Shown: positions 1-9,605 of the stretch, piece after piece
Position numbering within the stretch: position 1 is the first letter of the stretch
Layout: every line of letters begins with the position of its first letter
From: Bacteroides helcogenes P 36-108
GTDB lineage: Bacteria; Bacteroidota; Bacteroidia; Bacteroidales; Bacteroidaceae
Reading direction: 5' to 3'
DNA: 64,000 nucleotides
Assembly: GCF_000186225.1 (NCBI RefSeq)
Contig: NC_014933.1
Coordinates: 2,170,001-2,234,000, forward strand
Program-made: the position numbers and the translations under genes
The notes under the pieces: model-generated
What the model saw: the letters and a program-made list of their open reading frames with translations, nothing else
The model's database searches: none
Told to the model about the DNA's origin: nothing

Positions 1-608
1 GCAATATACAGATAGACGGGATCTCGTTCATCGAGCAGACCTCTTTCTCTTTGGAATACAGACGGCAAACGCCATATTGATGATTGACAAATCAAAAACA
101 GACAGAAGAAAGCCGCACAGGGATTATAAAGAGTCTATTAGAGGAAGTTGTCAGGCTTCTTCCGGAACATTATGCCTAAACGGATAAGATTTTAGGTCAG
201 AGAGAGAAAAAGTACAATAAAAATGGCATATGAGATGGTAGTAGTAAATCATCTGCATATACTATCTTTCTTTTTTATGATATTTACTAAATATCCCTAA
301 TTATAAACGAGATACCCGAAGAAGCAGAAGGACGTTCAATCTCAGTCTGCAAAAGAGTTGATACAGAGGATAACTAAAAGAAATAACAAAATTCAAGGTC
401 GAACACAATCCTCCTGGCAAATGAAAAATTTTCAATATAAAGTTTCATGACATTATAATTAGAAAAATAACATCAAAAAAGACAAAAGATAAAATTTATC
501 TTTTCATATCCCTAAAATTTGAGACAGGATTGGCTAAGCACTTCCTCGTAAAAGGAGTCAACCTACCCAATCCTATCCAGGAATACAATAGAAATGAAAT
601 AACCCGAT
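1..608. other. Non-coding stretch downstream of fimbrillin
   Basis: No convincing gene. The first 78 bases can be read in frame 3 as the last 25 residues of some protein, but nothing identifies it. An 8-bp stem (AGGATTGG near 527 with CCAATCCT near 570) lies downstream of the fimbrillin stop and could be a transcript-end structure, though it has a long loop and no T-run. Confidence 0.4.
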
Positions 609-1778
609 TTACAGGTTTATATCTACAGGGACCTCAGTCCAAGGATCTACTGTAACATTAAATGTGATAGGCCCGAGGATAGGATCACCTGCTTCTCCAT
701 CAGGCACAGGATTTGAATCAACCTTTGGGTCATTTCCATCCTTAGGATTAGATGGATTCGGATCTATAAAACCGGCTCCTCCGTTTGGACCACAAAAGTT
801 CAGAGTATAAGTGTATCTCTTGCCCGGTTCCCAATTCGTATCAATTCCTACAGCTGCGAATGCATATTTACCATCCTTCTTATCGGTGTTTGTAGGCTGA
901 GGATAGAGTAATGTAGACGTACTTCCATTGAGGCTTGAAATACGGCAGAGTACAGCCAAATATGCATTTGCCGTTTGTGGCTGGTTATTATCCCATGCTG
1001 TCAGTTTTTGGGGAATAAGCATGAAGTTTTTAGAACCAAACATAATAGATTGAGACTGATTTGTTAGAGTTACAGGGGAATCTCCCTTAATCATGTAAGC
1101 TTTGCTATGATCGTTGGCATCTTTCAAATTAGTCCATTTATCCTGTTCGATAACCATATCTAACTTACTAACATCGGTTGGAAAAGTGAAATCTGCTTTT
1201 GTTGCCATATTCACCAATTTAACACCCAAAACCTCTATTTTAACTTTATCATTAGAACATTTGGCCTGTACGGCTATTTGGGAAAGTATATGCTTAAAAT
1301 TGAGTGATACCCCAATACCCTCATTGGTGAGTTTATCACCTATATTGGTAGCAATCAAAAGATCTTTTTGATCAGCAACATTTTGCTCCGGAGCAAAAGA
1401 TGTTATTTTCTGTTCAGTATTGGTGATATTCACTGTAGCACCAGTAATACTTTGAGGGGCATAAGCATAAAAGTTAAGTCTGTAACCCGGCCAATAATAA
1501 GTTGAAGCAGTAGTCCAATTTACGCCAAGATCAGCAGAGGTCACTGCCAGATTTGTGAAATAATTGGCAGAGTTGCCAATGGCGGTCACATTAAATGCTT
1601 GCAAATTCTGCAAGGTTGTTACATTGTCAATGGTACCGGTAGCCCGGGATGCAACAGCCTTATCCAGGGATGCTCGGAAAGAAATACCGGAACCTTTGTT
1701 GATATCAACGACATCATTGTTAGAACAAGAGCCTAAAACTGATAAAGCCAAAGCTCCAAACAATAAATAATTCTTCAT
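609..1778 (-). CDS. Fimbrillin-family lipoprotein (Mfa-like)
   Basis: Structural fimbrial subunit or tip protein, secreted as a lipoprotein. I start it at the internal ATG (1778): this gives a clean signal peptide with lipobox VLGS-C18, whereas the upstream ATG at 1796 adds six residues. Aromatic motifs (TYYWPGYRLNFYAYAP, DQKDLLIATN, LNFKHILSQI) are those of the Mfa_like_1/fimbrillin A family. A Pro/Asp/Asn-rich stretch lies before the C-terminus. It is the third gene of a leftward operon behind the DUF3575 and DUF5119 genes, the usual order for Bacteroides fimbrial loci. In this family the lipid is lost after gingipain-like cleavage in Porphyromonas and by other proteases in Bacteroides; that is family knowledge and not seen here. 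Confidence 0.85.
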   Translation of the reverse strand: MKNYLLFGALALSVLGSCSNNDVVDINKGSGISFRASLDKAVASRATGTIDNVTTLQNLQAFNVTAIGNSANYFTNLAVTSADLGVNWTTASTYYWPGYRLNFYAYAPQSITGATVNITNTEQKITSFAPEQNVADQKDLLIATNIGDKLTNEGIGVSLNFKHILSQIAVQAKCSNDKVKIEVLGVKLVNMATKADFTFPTDVSKLDMVIEQDKWTNLKDANDHSKAYMIKGDSPVTLTNQSQSIMFGSKNFMLIPQKLTAWDNNQPQTANAYLAVLCRISSLNGSTSTLLYPQPTNTDKKDGKYAFAAVGIDTNWEPGKRYTYTLNFCGPNGGAGFIDPNPSNPKDGNDPKVDSNPVPDGEAGDPILGPITFNVTVDPWTEVPVDINL

Positions 1779-1850
1779 AAATTTAATTTTAAACATGATT
1801 AATAAAAAACATATATTAAGGAATAGACTATTAAATTATCATCTTAAAAG

Positions 1851-2810
1851 TCACATAGGAATATCTATCTCTATATTTTCCCAATCATCAACTGCGGGAT
1901 GAAAACCTCCACCATTCACAATCGGCTTGGGCAGACGAAGACCGTCCAACTCAATATATATGTCACGATTACCAGAATTGAGCTGACTTTTGATTATTCC
2001 ACCTACGTCAAAGGTGTAGGAAAGTTTGCTGCCATCGGTCATGATTACATAAACCACCAATTGTTGGGAAGAGCCTACGGACCCAAACACAAGAAAATCT
2101 GTTTTTAGGACAGATACCCCGTCAGAATTCACTTCAAAAGGTATGGTCACAGGCACGTTCGTAAGTTCATTAAGCCCTACCAGAAAACTCCCGGACATAC
2201 TCGTAATTGCGCCTGAGATTCCATCCTGAGAGATATATTTAAGGTTTGACACATTCTTTATTTTAACATGGTAACGGTATACTGACAGTTCGGGAAACAT
2301 GGTTATCGTCTGGTCTTCCTTCAATTCAACCGTGATGTCATCAAGGCGGTCGCTATAGAGAATGTCGGGAGCGTTGACAACGTGCTCTTCCGAACTTCCC
2401 TTGACACGCGAAATCCGAAATGACCGCACACTAAGAATAGCGTCAGGTGTATAAGCCTCGAAACTGCCGAACCTCTCTATATTTCGATAAAGTATGGACT
2501 CCGTATCGGAGTTAATGCACAATGCCTTGTAACGGCCTGCAGGAATGTTGATATATCCTCCACGGTAATCGGTAAATTCGTATAACTCGGGCCTGTTACC
2601 ATCCTGGGTAAACATATATAAGCGCATTGTTTCCGGAGTAACACCCGGAGCCTTGCTCCAGTCAAAAACCACCTTAACCTTGACGGCATGCGAGTGCTCA
2701 TAACACAAATCCTTGTGCTCACAGGAAGCAAACTGCATACAGGATGTAAAAAGTATGAGAACTTGCAGTATATAATTGTTCATCTTCATATAAGGCTTTA
2801 TATTATTCAT
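1851..2810 (-). CDS. DUF5119 lipoprotein of fimbrial operon
   Basis: About 319 residues (or 310 from the third ATG), secreted; the hydrophobic N-terminus ends in a lipobox-like FAS-C. The DWSKAPGVTPETMRLYMF and NIPAGRYKALCINSDTE motifs match DUF5119 proteins, FimB/Mfa2-like anchors that accompany fimbrillins. The start codon overlaps the stop of the upstream DUF3575 gene by 4 bases (ATGA type), implying translational coupling. A 52-base gap with no terminator separates it from the fimbrillin. The likely role is anchoring or length control of the fimbria in the outer membrane, by analogy with Mfa2. The exact start among three nearby ATGs is uncertain. Confidence 0.8.
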   Translation of the reverse strand: MNNIKPYMKMNNYILQVLILFTSCMQFASCEHKDLCYEHSHAVKVKVVFDWSKAPGVTPETMRLYMFTQDGNRPELYEFTDYRGGYINIPAGRYKALCINSDTESILYRNIERFGSFEAYTPDAILSVRSFRISRVKGSSEEHVVNAPDILYSDRLDDITVELKEDQTITMFPELSVYRYHVKIKNVSNLKYISQDGISGAITSMSGSFLVGLNELTNVPVTIPFEVNSDGVSVLKTDFLVFGSVGSSQQLVVYVIMTDGSKLSYTFDVGGIIKSQLNSGNRDIYIELDGLRLPKPIVNGGGFHPAVDDWENIEIDIPM

Positions 2811-4171
2811 CGTGTACCTCCTTTCTTTTTATTATAGTTTCCACGCCCCAAAAGCCACACGAGGGAAACTTCCGCTTTTGTAGGGCCGAACCAATGTCGG
2901 TGTCTGGTGCGTTCCCACACGTAATGTCCTCCAGAGGGGATGTACTCGTAATAAACACCACCCAAATAGCCCAAGCCAATGGAGAGATCAAGATTCAGCC
3001 GCTTTCCTACAGGAAAGGAGTAACCATACTCAACACCTGCACCGTAATGCGCCTTCTCCCAAAGTGTTCCACCCGGACGCCCTCCGATATAACCGCGTCC
3101 TCCCGCTTCAAAATCATAGGTAATCATTTGTCCGTAAACACCTACATGGTGACCTGTCAAAGGCTTTTTTGCGGCGCGTTGGCCAAAATACCTGCGAACG
3201 TCAATCTCACCGCCATACACACGCCAATAACGGTGGCGGCTGTCATTGTCCCACCATGCATACATCCAGTTGCCGCCGACAGACCACCCGCCACCCAGAT
3301 AAAACTCAAGACCGATATTCGGGACTAAAAGGGCATCATAGAGCAGGTTCGTCTTAAGCCCCATATAAAAAGGTTTGGAGAGGTTTGGGACCAAAGCACC
3401 CAACATTACCGTGTCGCAAATAGCGACAGTCCTTTCGACGGTATCACGCAAGACTGGACCGGCAGACGGAATCATTGAGACAGTCGTATCTGCTGCCAAC
3501 TCTCCTGCTTGCGCTCCCTCTTTTTGTATCTCCTTTACCTCTGCTGAGACAATATTTTTCTCTTCTTGCGATAACTTTACCGGAACCGTTTTCAATTCGC
3601 ACCGAACCACAGTACTATTACGCAAAGATGGGAAGAAATGTTCAGACATATAATGCCATACCCGACCACCATGGAGATTCATAAGCCGCCGTTTACGTGA
3701 ATCAACCACGACACCTCCACGGATAACCCATTCAGGGGTGTCCCGAATTATACGAAGTGCCTCTTCCCGATACGGCATTTCCGAGTCCTCGACCAGGGAA
3801 GCCAATCCATGCCAGTCCTGTCCCAAGGAAACAAGACTGAAAATCGAATCGGGCAACGAAAGCCGTTGCTGAATATAGGAACGCAAGGATTCACACCTCC
3901 GGTCCGAAAGAGACTTATTCAGCTTTGTACCGCCTTCCGGTGATGCTCCGGCCTCTATGACAACACGGAATATATTTTTTTTCTCACGCATCCCCCTAAT
4001 GTAAGACAAAAGCGAATCCAAAGAGGGCTTGTTGTCTTTGTAAGACAAATCAACGGTGGAACGCCCAACCGGGAAGTAAACTCTATACACGACATCCCCT
4101 GCAAAGACAGAAATGCCCAACAAGTGGAACAAAATGAAAAACAGGGAAAATACCAAAGCTTTAATTTTCAT
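2807..4171 (-). CDS. DUF3575 outer-membrane protein with OmpA-like N-terminus
   Basis: 454 residues. A signal peptide (about 1-24, ending SVFAG) is followed by an OmpA-like region (about 28-120; VYFPVGRSTVDLSYKDNK and VIEAGASPEGG are the OmpA/MotB signature) and a C-terminal DUF3575 beta-barrel-like domain (about 270-445; MGLKTNLLYDALLVPNIGLE, YWRVYGGEIDVRRYFG). It is the first gene of the fimbrial operon. It may be a pore or peptidoglycan-linked base for the fimbria. A Bacteroides -7 box (TATGTTTG read leftward, 4223-4230) lies upstream, and an inverted repeat that may be a recombination site lies just beyond that (4254-4284). Confidence 0.85.
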   Translation of the reverse strand: MKIKALVFSLFFILFHLLGISVFAGDVVYRVYFPVGRSTVDLSYKDNKPSLDSLLSYIRGMREKKNIFRVVIEAGASPEGGTKLNKSLSDRRCESLRSYIQQRLSLPDSIFSLVSLGQDWHGLASLVEDSEMPYREEALRIIRDTPEWVIRGGVVVDSRKRRLMNLHGGRVWHYMSEHFFPSLRNSTVVRCELKTVPVKLSQEEKNIVSAEVKEIQKEGAQAGELAADTTVSMIPSAGPVLRDTVERTVAICDTVMLGALVPNLSKPFYMGLKTNLLYDALLVPNIGLEFYLGGGWSVGGNWMYAWWDNDSRHRYWRVYGGEIDVRRYFGQRAAKKPLTGHHVGVYGQMITYDFEAGGRGYIGGRPGGTLWEKAHYGAGVEYGYSFPVGKRLNLDLSIGLGYLGGVYYEYIPSGGHYVWERTRHRHWFGPTKAEVSLVWLLGRGNYNKKKGGTR

Positions 4172-4222
4172 TATAATTATTATAATCTGATTTTAGAATA
4201 CATTTTTTTTTAAGAAAAAAAG

Positions 4223-4230
4223 CAAACATA
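4223..4230 (-). promoter_or_regulatory. -7 promoter element for fimbrial operon
   Basis: TATGTTTG on the minus strand fits TAnnTTTG. No good -33 TTTG is found at 19-21 bases; that position falls in the T-tract and left arm of the 4254-4284 inverted repeat, so the promoter may need an activator such as the adjacent AraC protein. Confidence 0.45.
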
Positions 4231-4253
4231 CAACCGCCTCGAAAGGTTTGTTT

Positions 4254-4284
4254 TTTTTCACTCTCTATGACAGAGAGTGAAAAA
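4254..4284. repeat. Inverted-repeat recombination site, left (IRL of AraC cassette)
   Basis: Palindrome with 13-bp arms (4254-4266 and 4272-4284; core CACTCTCT/AGAGAGTG) around an asymmetric 5-bp centre ATGAC. The same element occurs at 5441-5471 in the opposite orientation (centre GTCAT), with two mismatches in one arm. Paired half-sites around a short asymmetric spacer are what tyrosine recombinases use, and a recombinase gene begins 58 bases beyond the second copy. Confidence 0.7.
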
Positions 4285-4431
4285 TATAAAGAAATAGGGC
4301 TTAAAAGGAATATAAAGGCTCTCATACGGCCTATCCTTGCAGAAATTGTTTTATAAAAACACATTTATGATCATGAATTTGCAGATATACAGTGATATAA
4401 CCTTAATATATTTTATATAATTACAGAAACT

Positions 4432-5313
4432 ATGGGAATATTGTATCTGAAAGAACACACAACCTGTTATAATTACATAAGTTGTGTTCGGGAAGGATTT
4501 TTATACCATCAATTCCAGGCCGGGGAATTAAATGAAGAAACCAATGAAGCTGACTGCATCTTCTTCATTCTGGAAGGCGAGCTGGAGATCTTTTGCAATG
4601 GGAAAGCTGTTAGTCTCACTTCCGGCAACATGGGCTGCTTCAGCAGGGGAAGTGTATGCAAGATACATTCGTTAGTGAGAAGCAGCGTAATCATTGCGCA
4701 GTTTGACAATACGATACAGGGGTGTGAGAAGATTTCATTCTCGCAGTTGTATGATCTGGCCTCCAAGGCTGGAGATGGGATGCGTCCGCTGGAAATCAGA
4801 CAAAGCATGAAATTGTTTCTTGAACTTTTGACCGGATATTTGGAAGATGGAGCCGGATGTGTCCATTTTCATGAAATAAAACTTAGAGAATTATTCTGGA
4901 ACATACGGTTTTATTATACAAAAATGGAGCAAGTTTCTTTTTTCTATCCCATATTAGGAAAAGACAATGACTTCAAAAAAAAGGTTTTTAACAATTATAA
5001 GAAAGCCAGAACCATAAAAGAATTGGCAGGTTTATGTGGCAGCTCGCTTTCCTCCTTCCAAAGAAGATTCCTGAAAGAATTCAGGGAGCCTGCAGGTAGC
5101 TGGCTGCAGAAACAGATAAACGGCATGATCAAATATAAATTGGCAGACGAAAATATACCCATAGGAATCATAGCTATGGAACTGAATTTTTCTTCACAGC
5201 CTCAATTCTGTAGATACTGCAAAAAGAATTTGGGATATACTCCCGGAGAGTGGAGGAAACTTCTGAGAAACAAGAATAAAGATATGAAAAAGCCGGAGGA
5301 GAAGGTGGATTGA
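4432..5313 (+). CDS. AraC-family regulator inside putative invertible cassette
   Basis: 293 residues. The N-terminal half carries a cupin-like sensor region (EADCIFFILEGELEIFCNG). The C-terminal half is an AraC HTH domain (about 190-280; TIKELAGLCGSSLSSFQRRF, then IGIIAMELNFSSQPQFCRYC and the usual LGYTPGEWR end). It is divergent from the fimbrial operon and lies entirely between the two inverted repeats at 4254 and 5441. If the segment inverts, this gene would run leftward and stop about 240 bases before the fimbrial operon. Likely regulator of the fimbrial genes; the link is by position. Confidence 0.85.
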   Translation: MGILYLKEHTTCYNYISCVREGFLYHQFQAGELNEETNEADCIFFILEGELEIFCNGKAVSLTSGNMGCFSRGSVCKIHSLVRSSVIIAQFDNTIQGCEKISFSQLYDLASKAGDGMRPLEIRQSMKLFLELLTGYLEDGAGCVHFHEIKLRELFWNIRFYYTKMEQVSFFYPILGKDNDFKKKVFNNYKKARTIKELAGLCGSSLSSFQRRFLKEFREPAGSWLQKQINGMIKYKLADENIPIGIIAMELNFSSQPQFCRYCKKNLGYTPGEWRKLLRNKNKDMKKPEEKVD

Positions 5314-5369
5314 CTTAAAAAGATAAAAAAAAAGCAGTAATTGATAATTAAAATTAATTTGTTCTTTGG

Positions 5370-5377
5370 TATTTTTG
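5370..5377 (+). promoter_or_regulatory. Outward-facing -7 element at right end of cassette
   Basis: TATTTTTG followed by GCAGCC is a good TAnnTTTG match. It points rightward against the recombinase gene at present. After inversion it would lie about 180 bases upstream of the fimbrial operon, pointing at it. No clear -33 box at the right spacing. Confidence 0.35.
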
Positions 5378-5440
5378 CAGCCGAATTAAGAGGGTGAATT
5401 TATTGTCTTTTCATATGGTTAAACTTAGGGTGGAAAAGGC

Positions 5441-5471
5441 TTTTTCACTCTCTGTCATAGAGAATGAAAGA
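5441..5471. repeat. Inverted-repeat recombination site, right (IRR of AraC cassette)
   Basis: Inverted copy of 4254-4284: left arm 5441-5453 is identical, the centre reads GTCAT (reverse complement of ATGAC), and the right arm 5459-5471 differs at two positions. No similarity extends beyond the element, so this is a discrete site and not a long duplication. Confidence 0.7.
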
Positions 5472-5528
5472 AAGTATATTCAAAACAGTCTTAAGTTTGT
5501 AATAAAACAACCGTTATGGACAATTTGT

Positions 5529-6731
5529 TTAGCAAATATTATCAGCTATATGGTCATTCACTTCATCAAGTACAGACCGGTCAAGTTCTTTCAGGTAAAT
5601 TTTGGTCACCTTTTCGGAAGAATGTCCCAAACACTCGCTGATGGTATGGATCGGTGTACCGTTGTCAAGCGCCATTGTGGCCCAGCAATGGCGCGCGGCA
5701 TGCAGGCGCAAAGCCCCCTCCAGTCCAACCCTCCTCGCAACCTTTTTTAGTGCGTACCTTATCTTACCATAAGCTTTCTTATAGCTTGAATAAGGGTCTT
5801 CCATCCCTTCAAGAAGGGGGAACAGATACTCTCCGGGAGTATTCCCGTACCTTTCCAACAGACTCTGTATCTGACGGTTTATCCCGATTTCCAGAAATTG
5901 CCTGGTCTTATGCCGCTTGTAACGGATTTCCTGTTGAAAAACATTTTCCTTTTTCAGCAGTGCAATATCCACGAACGACATTCCCCGAGTATAGATACTG
6001 AACATGAAGACATCTCTGGCCAGGCATTCAGGGGTTCCGAGTGGAAGCGGCAGACGGGCAAGAGTTCTCACCAGCTTGATCGGTATGCCCCGCTTGGCAG
6101 TTTTTTCCGTCCTTATTCTGATATTGCGAAACGGCGAAGGAAGTGACAGATTCAACTCGACACATCCTCTTCTATACACAGTCTTCATATTGTGCAGATA
6201 AAAGCCAACAGTATTCTTGCTGATTCCGGCTTCCAAAAGACTGTCCCGATACTTGATTACAAGGAGGGGAGAAAGACGGGCGAACGGAAAATCGGACCCG
6301 CACAGATGCTTCTGCATCGAATTCAGAGTCGCCTCGTAGGCTTTTGCCGTCCCTTCGTGTCCGGTTTCGGAAAGCACGAGGATTCTTTCCTTAAAGAAAC
6401 TGTAGAATCCCTTCTCGCCGGTCATGGTTTCATACATCCTATATATGTCACACATCCCGTATTCAACTCCTCTTCTTTCTAATATATCTATGGCCTTGTC
6501 CAACGCCTTACTGATTTTCCTGCATACACGGTTCATCCGCCGGACAGTCTCCTGCGTATATGCGCCGCCAGCAAGCACCCGGCCGTTCAGGGAATCGAAC
6601 AAGCTCGGCTCAATGCTGTATCCAGTATAAACGACCTTTTTCTTCCTCCTGTGAAGAACTTGCACGACCAACGGAAAAGCGCCACGACTGTTACACCGAC
6701 CTTTTACCAATACTGTCTTTACTGTTGCCAT
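5529..6731 (-). CDS. Tyrosine recombinase (DNA invertase type)
   Basis: 400 residues, full length. N-terminal arm-type domain (1-95; SRGAFPLVVQVLHRRKKKVV), SAM-like core-binding domain (about 105-200), catalytic domain (210-400). Catalytic residues are visible: R249 (IYTRGMSF), Lys in YKRHKTRQ (about 272-275), H344-x-x-R347 (LHAARHCWAT), H370 (LGHSS) and Y379 (KIYLKEL). It lies beside the AraC cassette and its repeats, transcribed toward them. Bacteroides fimbrial and capsule loci often encode such local invertases. Function as the invertase of the 4254/5471 sites is inferred from position. Confidence 0.85.
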   Translation of the reverse strand: MATVKTVLVKGRCNSRGAFPLVVQVLHRRKKKVVYTGYSIEPSLFDSLNGRVLAGGAYTQETVRRMNRVCRKISKALDKAIDILERRGVEYGMCDIYRMYETMTGEKGFYSFFKERILVLSETGHEGTAKAYEATLNSMQKHLCGSDFPFARLSPLLVIKYRDSLLEAGISKNTVGFYLHNMKTVYRRGCVELNLSLPSPFRNIRIRTEKTAKRGIPIKLVRTLARLPLPLGTPECLARDVFMFSIYTRGMSFVDIALLKKENVFQQEIRYKRHKTRQFLEIGINRQIQSLLERYGNTPGEYLFPLLEGMEDPYSSYKKAYGKIRYALKKVARRVGLEGALRLHAARHCWATMALDNGTPIHTISECLGHSSEKVTKIYLKELDRSVLDEVNDHIADNIC

Positions 6732-8368
6732 TCTCTAAATTTAGTTATAAAATAATACCAGCATCTGGGGCGGCATACTTTCGGAACAGAGTTTTCATTG
6801 AGCTTCTCTTCAATGTTTTTTGTATCTGATCGTTTTCTGATATCCTTTAACGCTTTGTTAACGTTTATTTTTATTTTGTCATAGTTATATTGCAGACAAT
6901 AAACCATCAGTCTTAAGCCACCACAAGGAACAACTACACTGTGTCCCTATACAACTCCAAATTTATCGGAAGCTTTACAGTGGCAAATTATCAGCCCTTA
7001 TGGCATACTCTTACTTCGAATGAAGAGATTTGAAAATCCTCTTTTTCTCCAATAATCCTTATAACAATTTATCCTGCATACCTATGACAGCAAAGCTTGT
7101 TTCCTTGCCAAACGAATCAAAGCATATCTCCTCTTATTCTGATAGTATGCGTCTTATTTGTCTTTATAAAAATAATTATTCCTTAATATAATACAAATAA
7201 ATAACAATATTCTGCCTGTTCCGGTTCATCATACCCCTTTCTTTAAAAAACGGGATAAATCCGGATGAAACTTGTGAAAGAAGAATAGAGTATAGGTTAA
7301 TATACTATACAAAATAATTCCTCTGGAGTATAGGGACACACGGACGTTTTCTGTATATGTCTTTATGTGGGCAATGCTTGTTCCCATCCTATGATAACTA
7401 TATTATTTGACAAGTGTATAAAACTTCAAATAGAAAACAAATATTCAGGTCTCTATTCCACCAAAGTTGGCAAAAGTGCAGGAATTAGGATTAAGTGCCT
7501 GGATATTGTTGATTTACAGAAGCAATATCAAACGTCATAAATTACAATTATATTAAAAACAGTAAAAAATAAGTGACCAGTATAAAATAATTAGAGACAA
7601 TCTGTCATATCGGTAAAAAGCTATACTGAGAAGTTGAATCTAACTGCATTTTCCATTTGCTTCGAACAACTTTGACTTTTCAAAAAATAAAATACTCACG
7701 AAAGTTACGTGTCTTTGAAGCGGTTTTCAATATATTAATCATTTTATGAAAATGCATATAATAAAATATCTTGTCCCCCAAAATGCTTCCGGACAATTTG
7801 AGGTTCATATCCGACTATTGTCTGTGAATCAGAGCATATTATTTCTGCGTTTCAGTAAGAGTGAAAGGTCGGACCGTATGGAATTTAGTCCACGCATAAT
7901 GGAGTATTCTCTACATGTAAGCACGTATCTCATGCATCCCTAACCCTAGATTGGGCGCTTCAGACCTTTGTTTAACTCTGAGTCCCATGTTCTTGCCCCA
8001 TCGCTATTCCTCGAAAGAAGGTATTGGATTCATATTACTTAATGAAAGATACTTAATAGTATTTTTCATTAAGAAGAATTAGGAATGTGGTAAAAGCCAA
8101 GGATGCCACATTGCTGACTTACGGTGAGCACATAGCTATGAATTTTGCGTGAAAAGTAAAAGTCTATGTCTTTCTTTTTTGAGGACTCAGAGCGAACAAA
8201 GAAATCCCTTTTACTATTCAAAAATACATATTAAAACAGTCATGGGCTTACCTCACGTCATTCTCCGTTTACACAGTATACGAAATAAGTTCGGGAAATC
8301 AAAGAACAAAGTAAGGAAACCTGAAAATCAATAGTATCTTATGGAAAATATTTACTATAGAGAAATAT
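6732..8368. other. 1.6-kb stretch without a convincing gene
   Basis: AT-rich; the few short ORFs (for example 7746-7943, 65 codons) show no recognisable motif. The 5' region of the recombinase occupies the first 150 bases. A 13-bp inverted repeat (TGTGTCCCTATAC at 6940-6952 and its complement at 7328-7340) brackets 375 bases. The rest looks like eroded intergenic DNA. Confidence 0.5.
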
Positions 8369-9026
8369 TCATACCAGAAGGTAAGGAAATAACGGGCAAG
8401 TATTCTTATTCAGAAGAATATCCTTTTCCTCCAGCCTGGCATATATATGTTCTATGGTTCTGTTTCCAATTCCGGGGATTTTATACAAAGAATCAATCCG
8501 TTCACTTTTATAAAGCGCAAGAGATCCTCCAAAGAATAAATATTATATTTTCTGAGTGCATGCAGGGATCGGAAATTTAGCTCCAGCTTTCCCAAAGGAG
8601 TGGCCAGCAAATCAGCATATTCAAGTGGAATACACTGCTGACTGAGAACTGTCACGATACTGTTAAAATCCCATTCGGGCAACATTTGGGGCTACTTCAG
8701 GAGTGATTCGTAATTACGACATTTAATCTGCATAACATATAGCTCCCGCTTCCATTCTGAAGTGGATTTCCATTCTGAGAGGACTTGGCGCACCCCCTTT
8801 TTATACATATATGTCAGTTTCTTGGTCGCTATGCCAGTTCTTTCGGAAACTACATCTATCTTTCTCCCATCATGAAAGAATAAAAGACTTTCCGCACTTG
8901 TTCATTATCTATTAGTCCGGCCATTTCCTCCACAATACATTTATAGACTGGCATAAAAACTGCTGGCGGTTCCATATGCCACATACCGGCTTTTTCATTG
9001 GATGAATCAGTGTTCAAACAGCTCAT
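8369..9026 (-). pseudogene. Broken sigma region 4 / alpha-CTD-like regulator
   Basis: Reading leftward, one protein can be rebuilt across three lesions. From ATG 9026 it reads MSCLNTDSSNEKAGMW, then a frameshift near 8885, then an HTH of sigma-70 region 4 type (DVVSERTGIATKKLTYMYKK), an in-frame TAG near 8693, then an RNA polymerase alpha-CTD-like part (NFRSLHALRKYNIYSLEDLL), a second frameshift near 8500, and a helix-hairpin-helix (YKIPGIGNRTIEHIYARL) ending at 8369. Bacteroides encode intact proteins with this sigma4-plus-alphaCTD layout. The three lesions make this a clear pseudogene. Confidence 0.7.
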
Positions 9027-9605
9027 ATTTATGTTACATTAAAACAATACAATCCTCCAAACATCCTGTCACTATCCACCTCCACTCACTGCGTTAAGCA
9101 ATATCTGGCAGGTATGTCTCCATATTTTGATCTACGACCGCAATTCCAGTTTTTAATTTTCCACTTACAGACTGTAACATCCGGAAGAATCAGGGAGCTT
9201 CCAAGAACCGGAAGCAAGCGGAAATTTCCAAACAACCATACATACACCACTTTATTTATACGGGTAGCATGTGTTGGAATGAAAATCTTCCACTTTTCTG
9301 CCTATTAGGAAAATATATCACCTCTGTATCTTCTATTTCAGACATAGTGTATCCTTTGTTAGCTCCTTAAAAACGGTAACGGAATGTATAAGAACATTCA
9401 GGTAAGAGAGACTTGGGATACTGGACATCCGACCATGAAGAGCAAAAGGTGATAGATTTCTGTTTATGTTTATATTTTCATTAAAATATTCTCATCGCCA
9501 TAGATTAACTTTAAATCCTGTTTATCGCCTTCAAAAGCTTGATCTTCACAGAGACATAGGCAGGACTTTCCAGAAAATCCCTGCAAAACAAAGAGCTATG
9601 CTCCA
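9027..9605. other. Gene-free stretch
   Basis: Nothing recognised on either strand. Short ORFs around 9114-9308 and 9466-9654 have no motif; the second overlaps the fimbrillin 3' end antisense. Confidence 0.45.
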
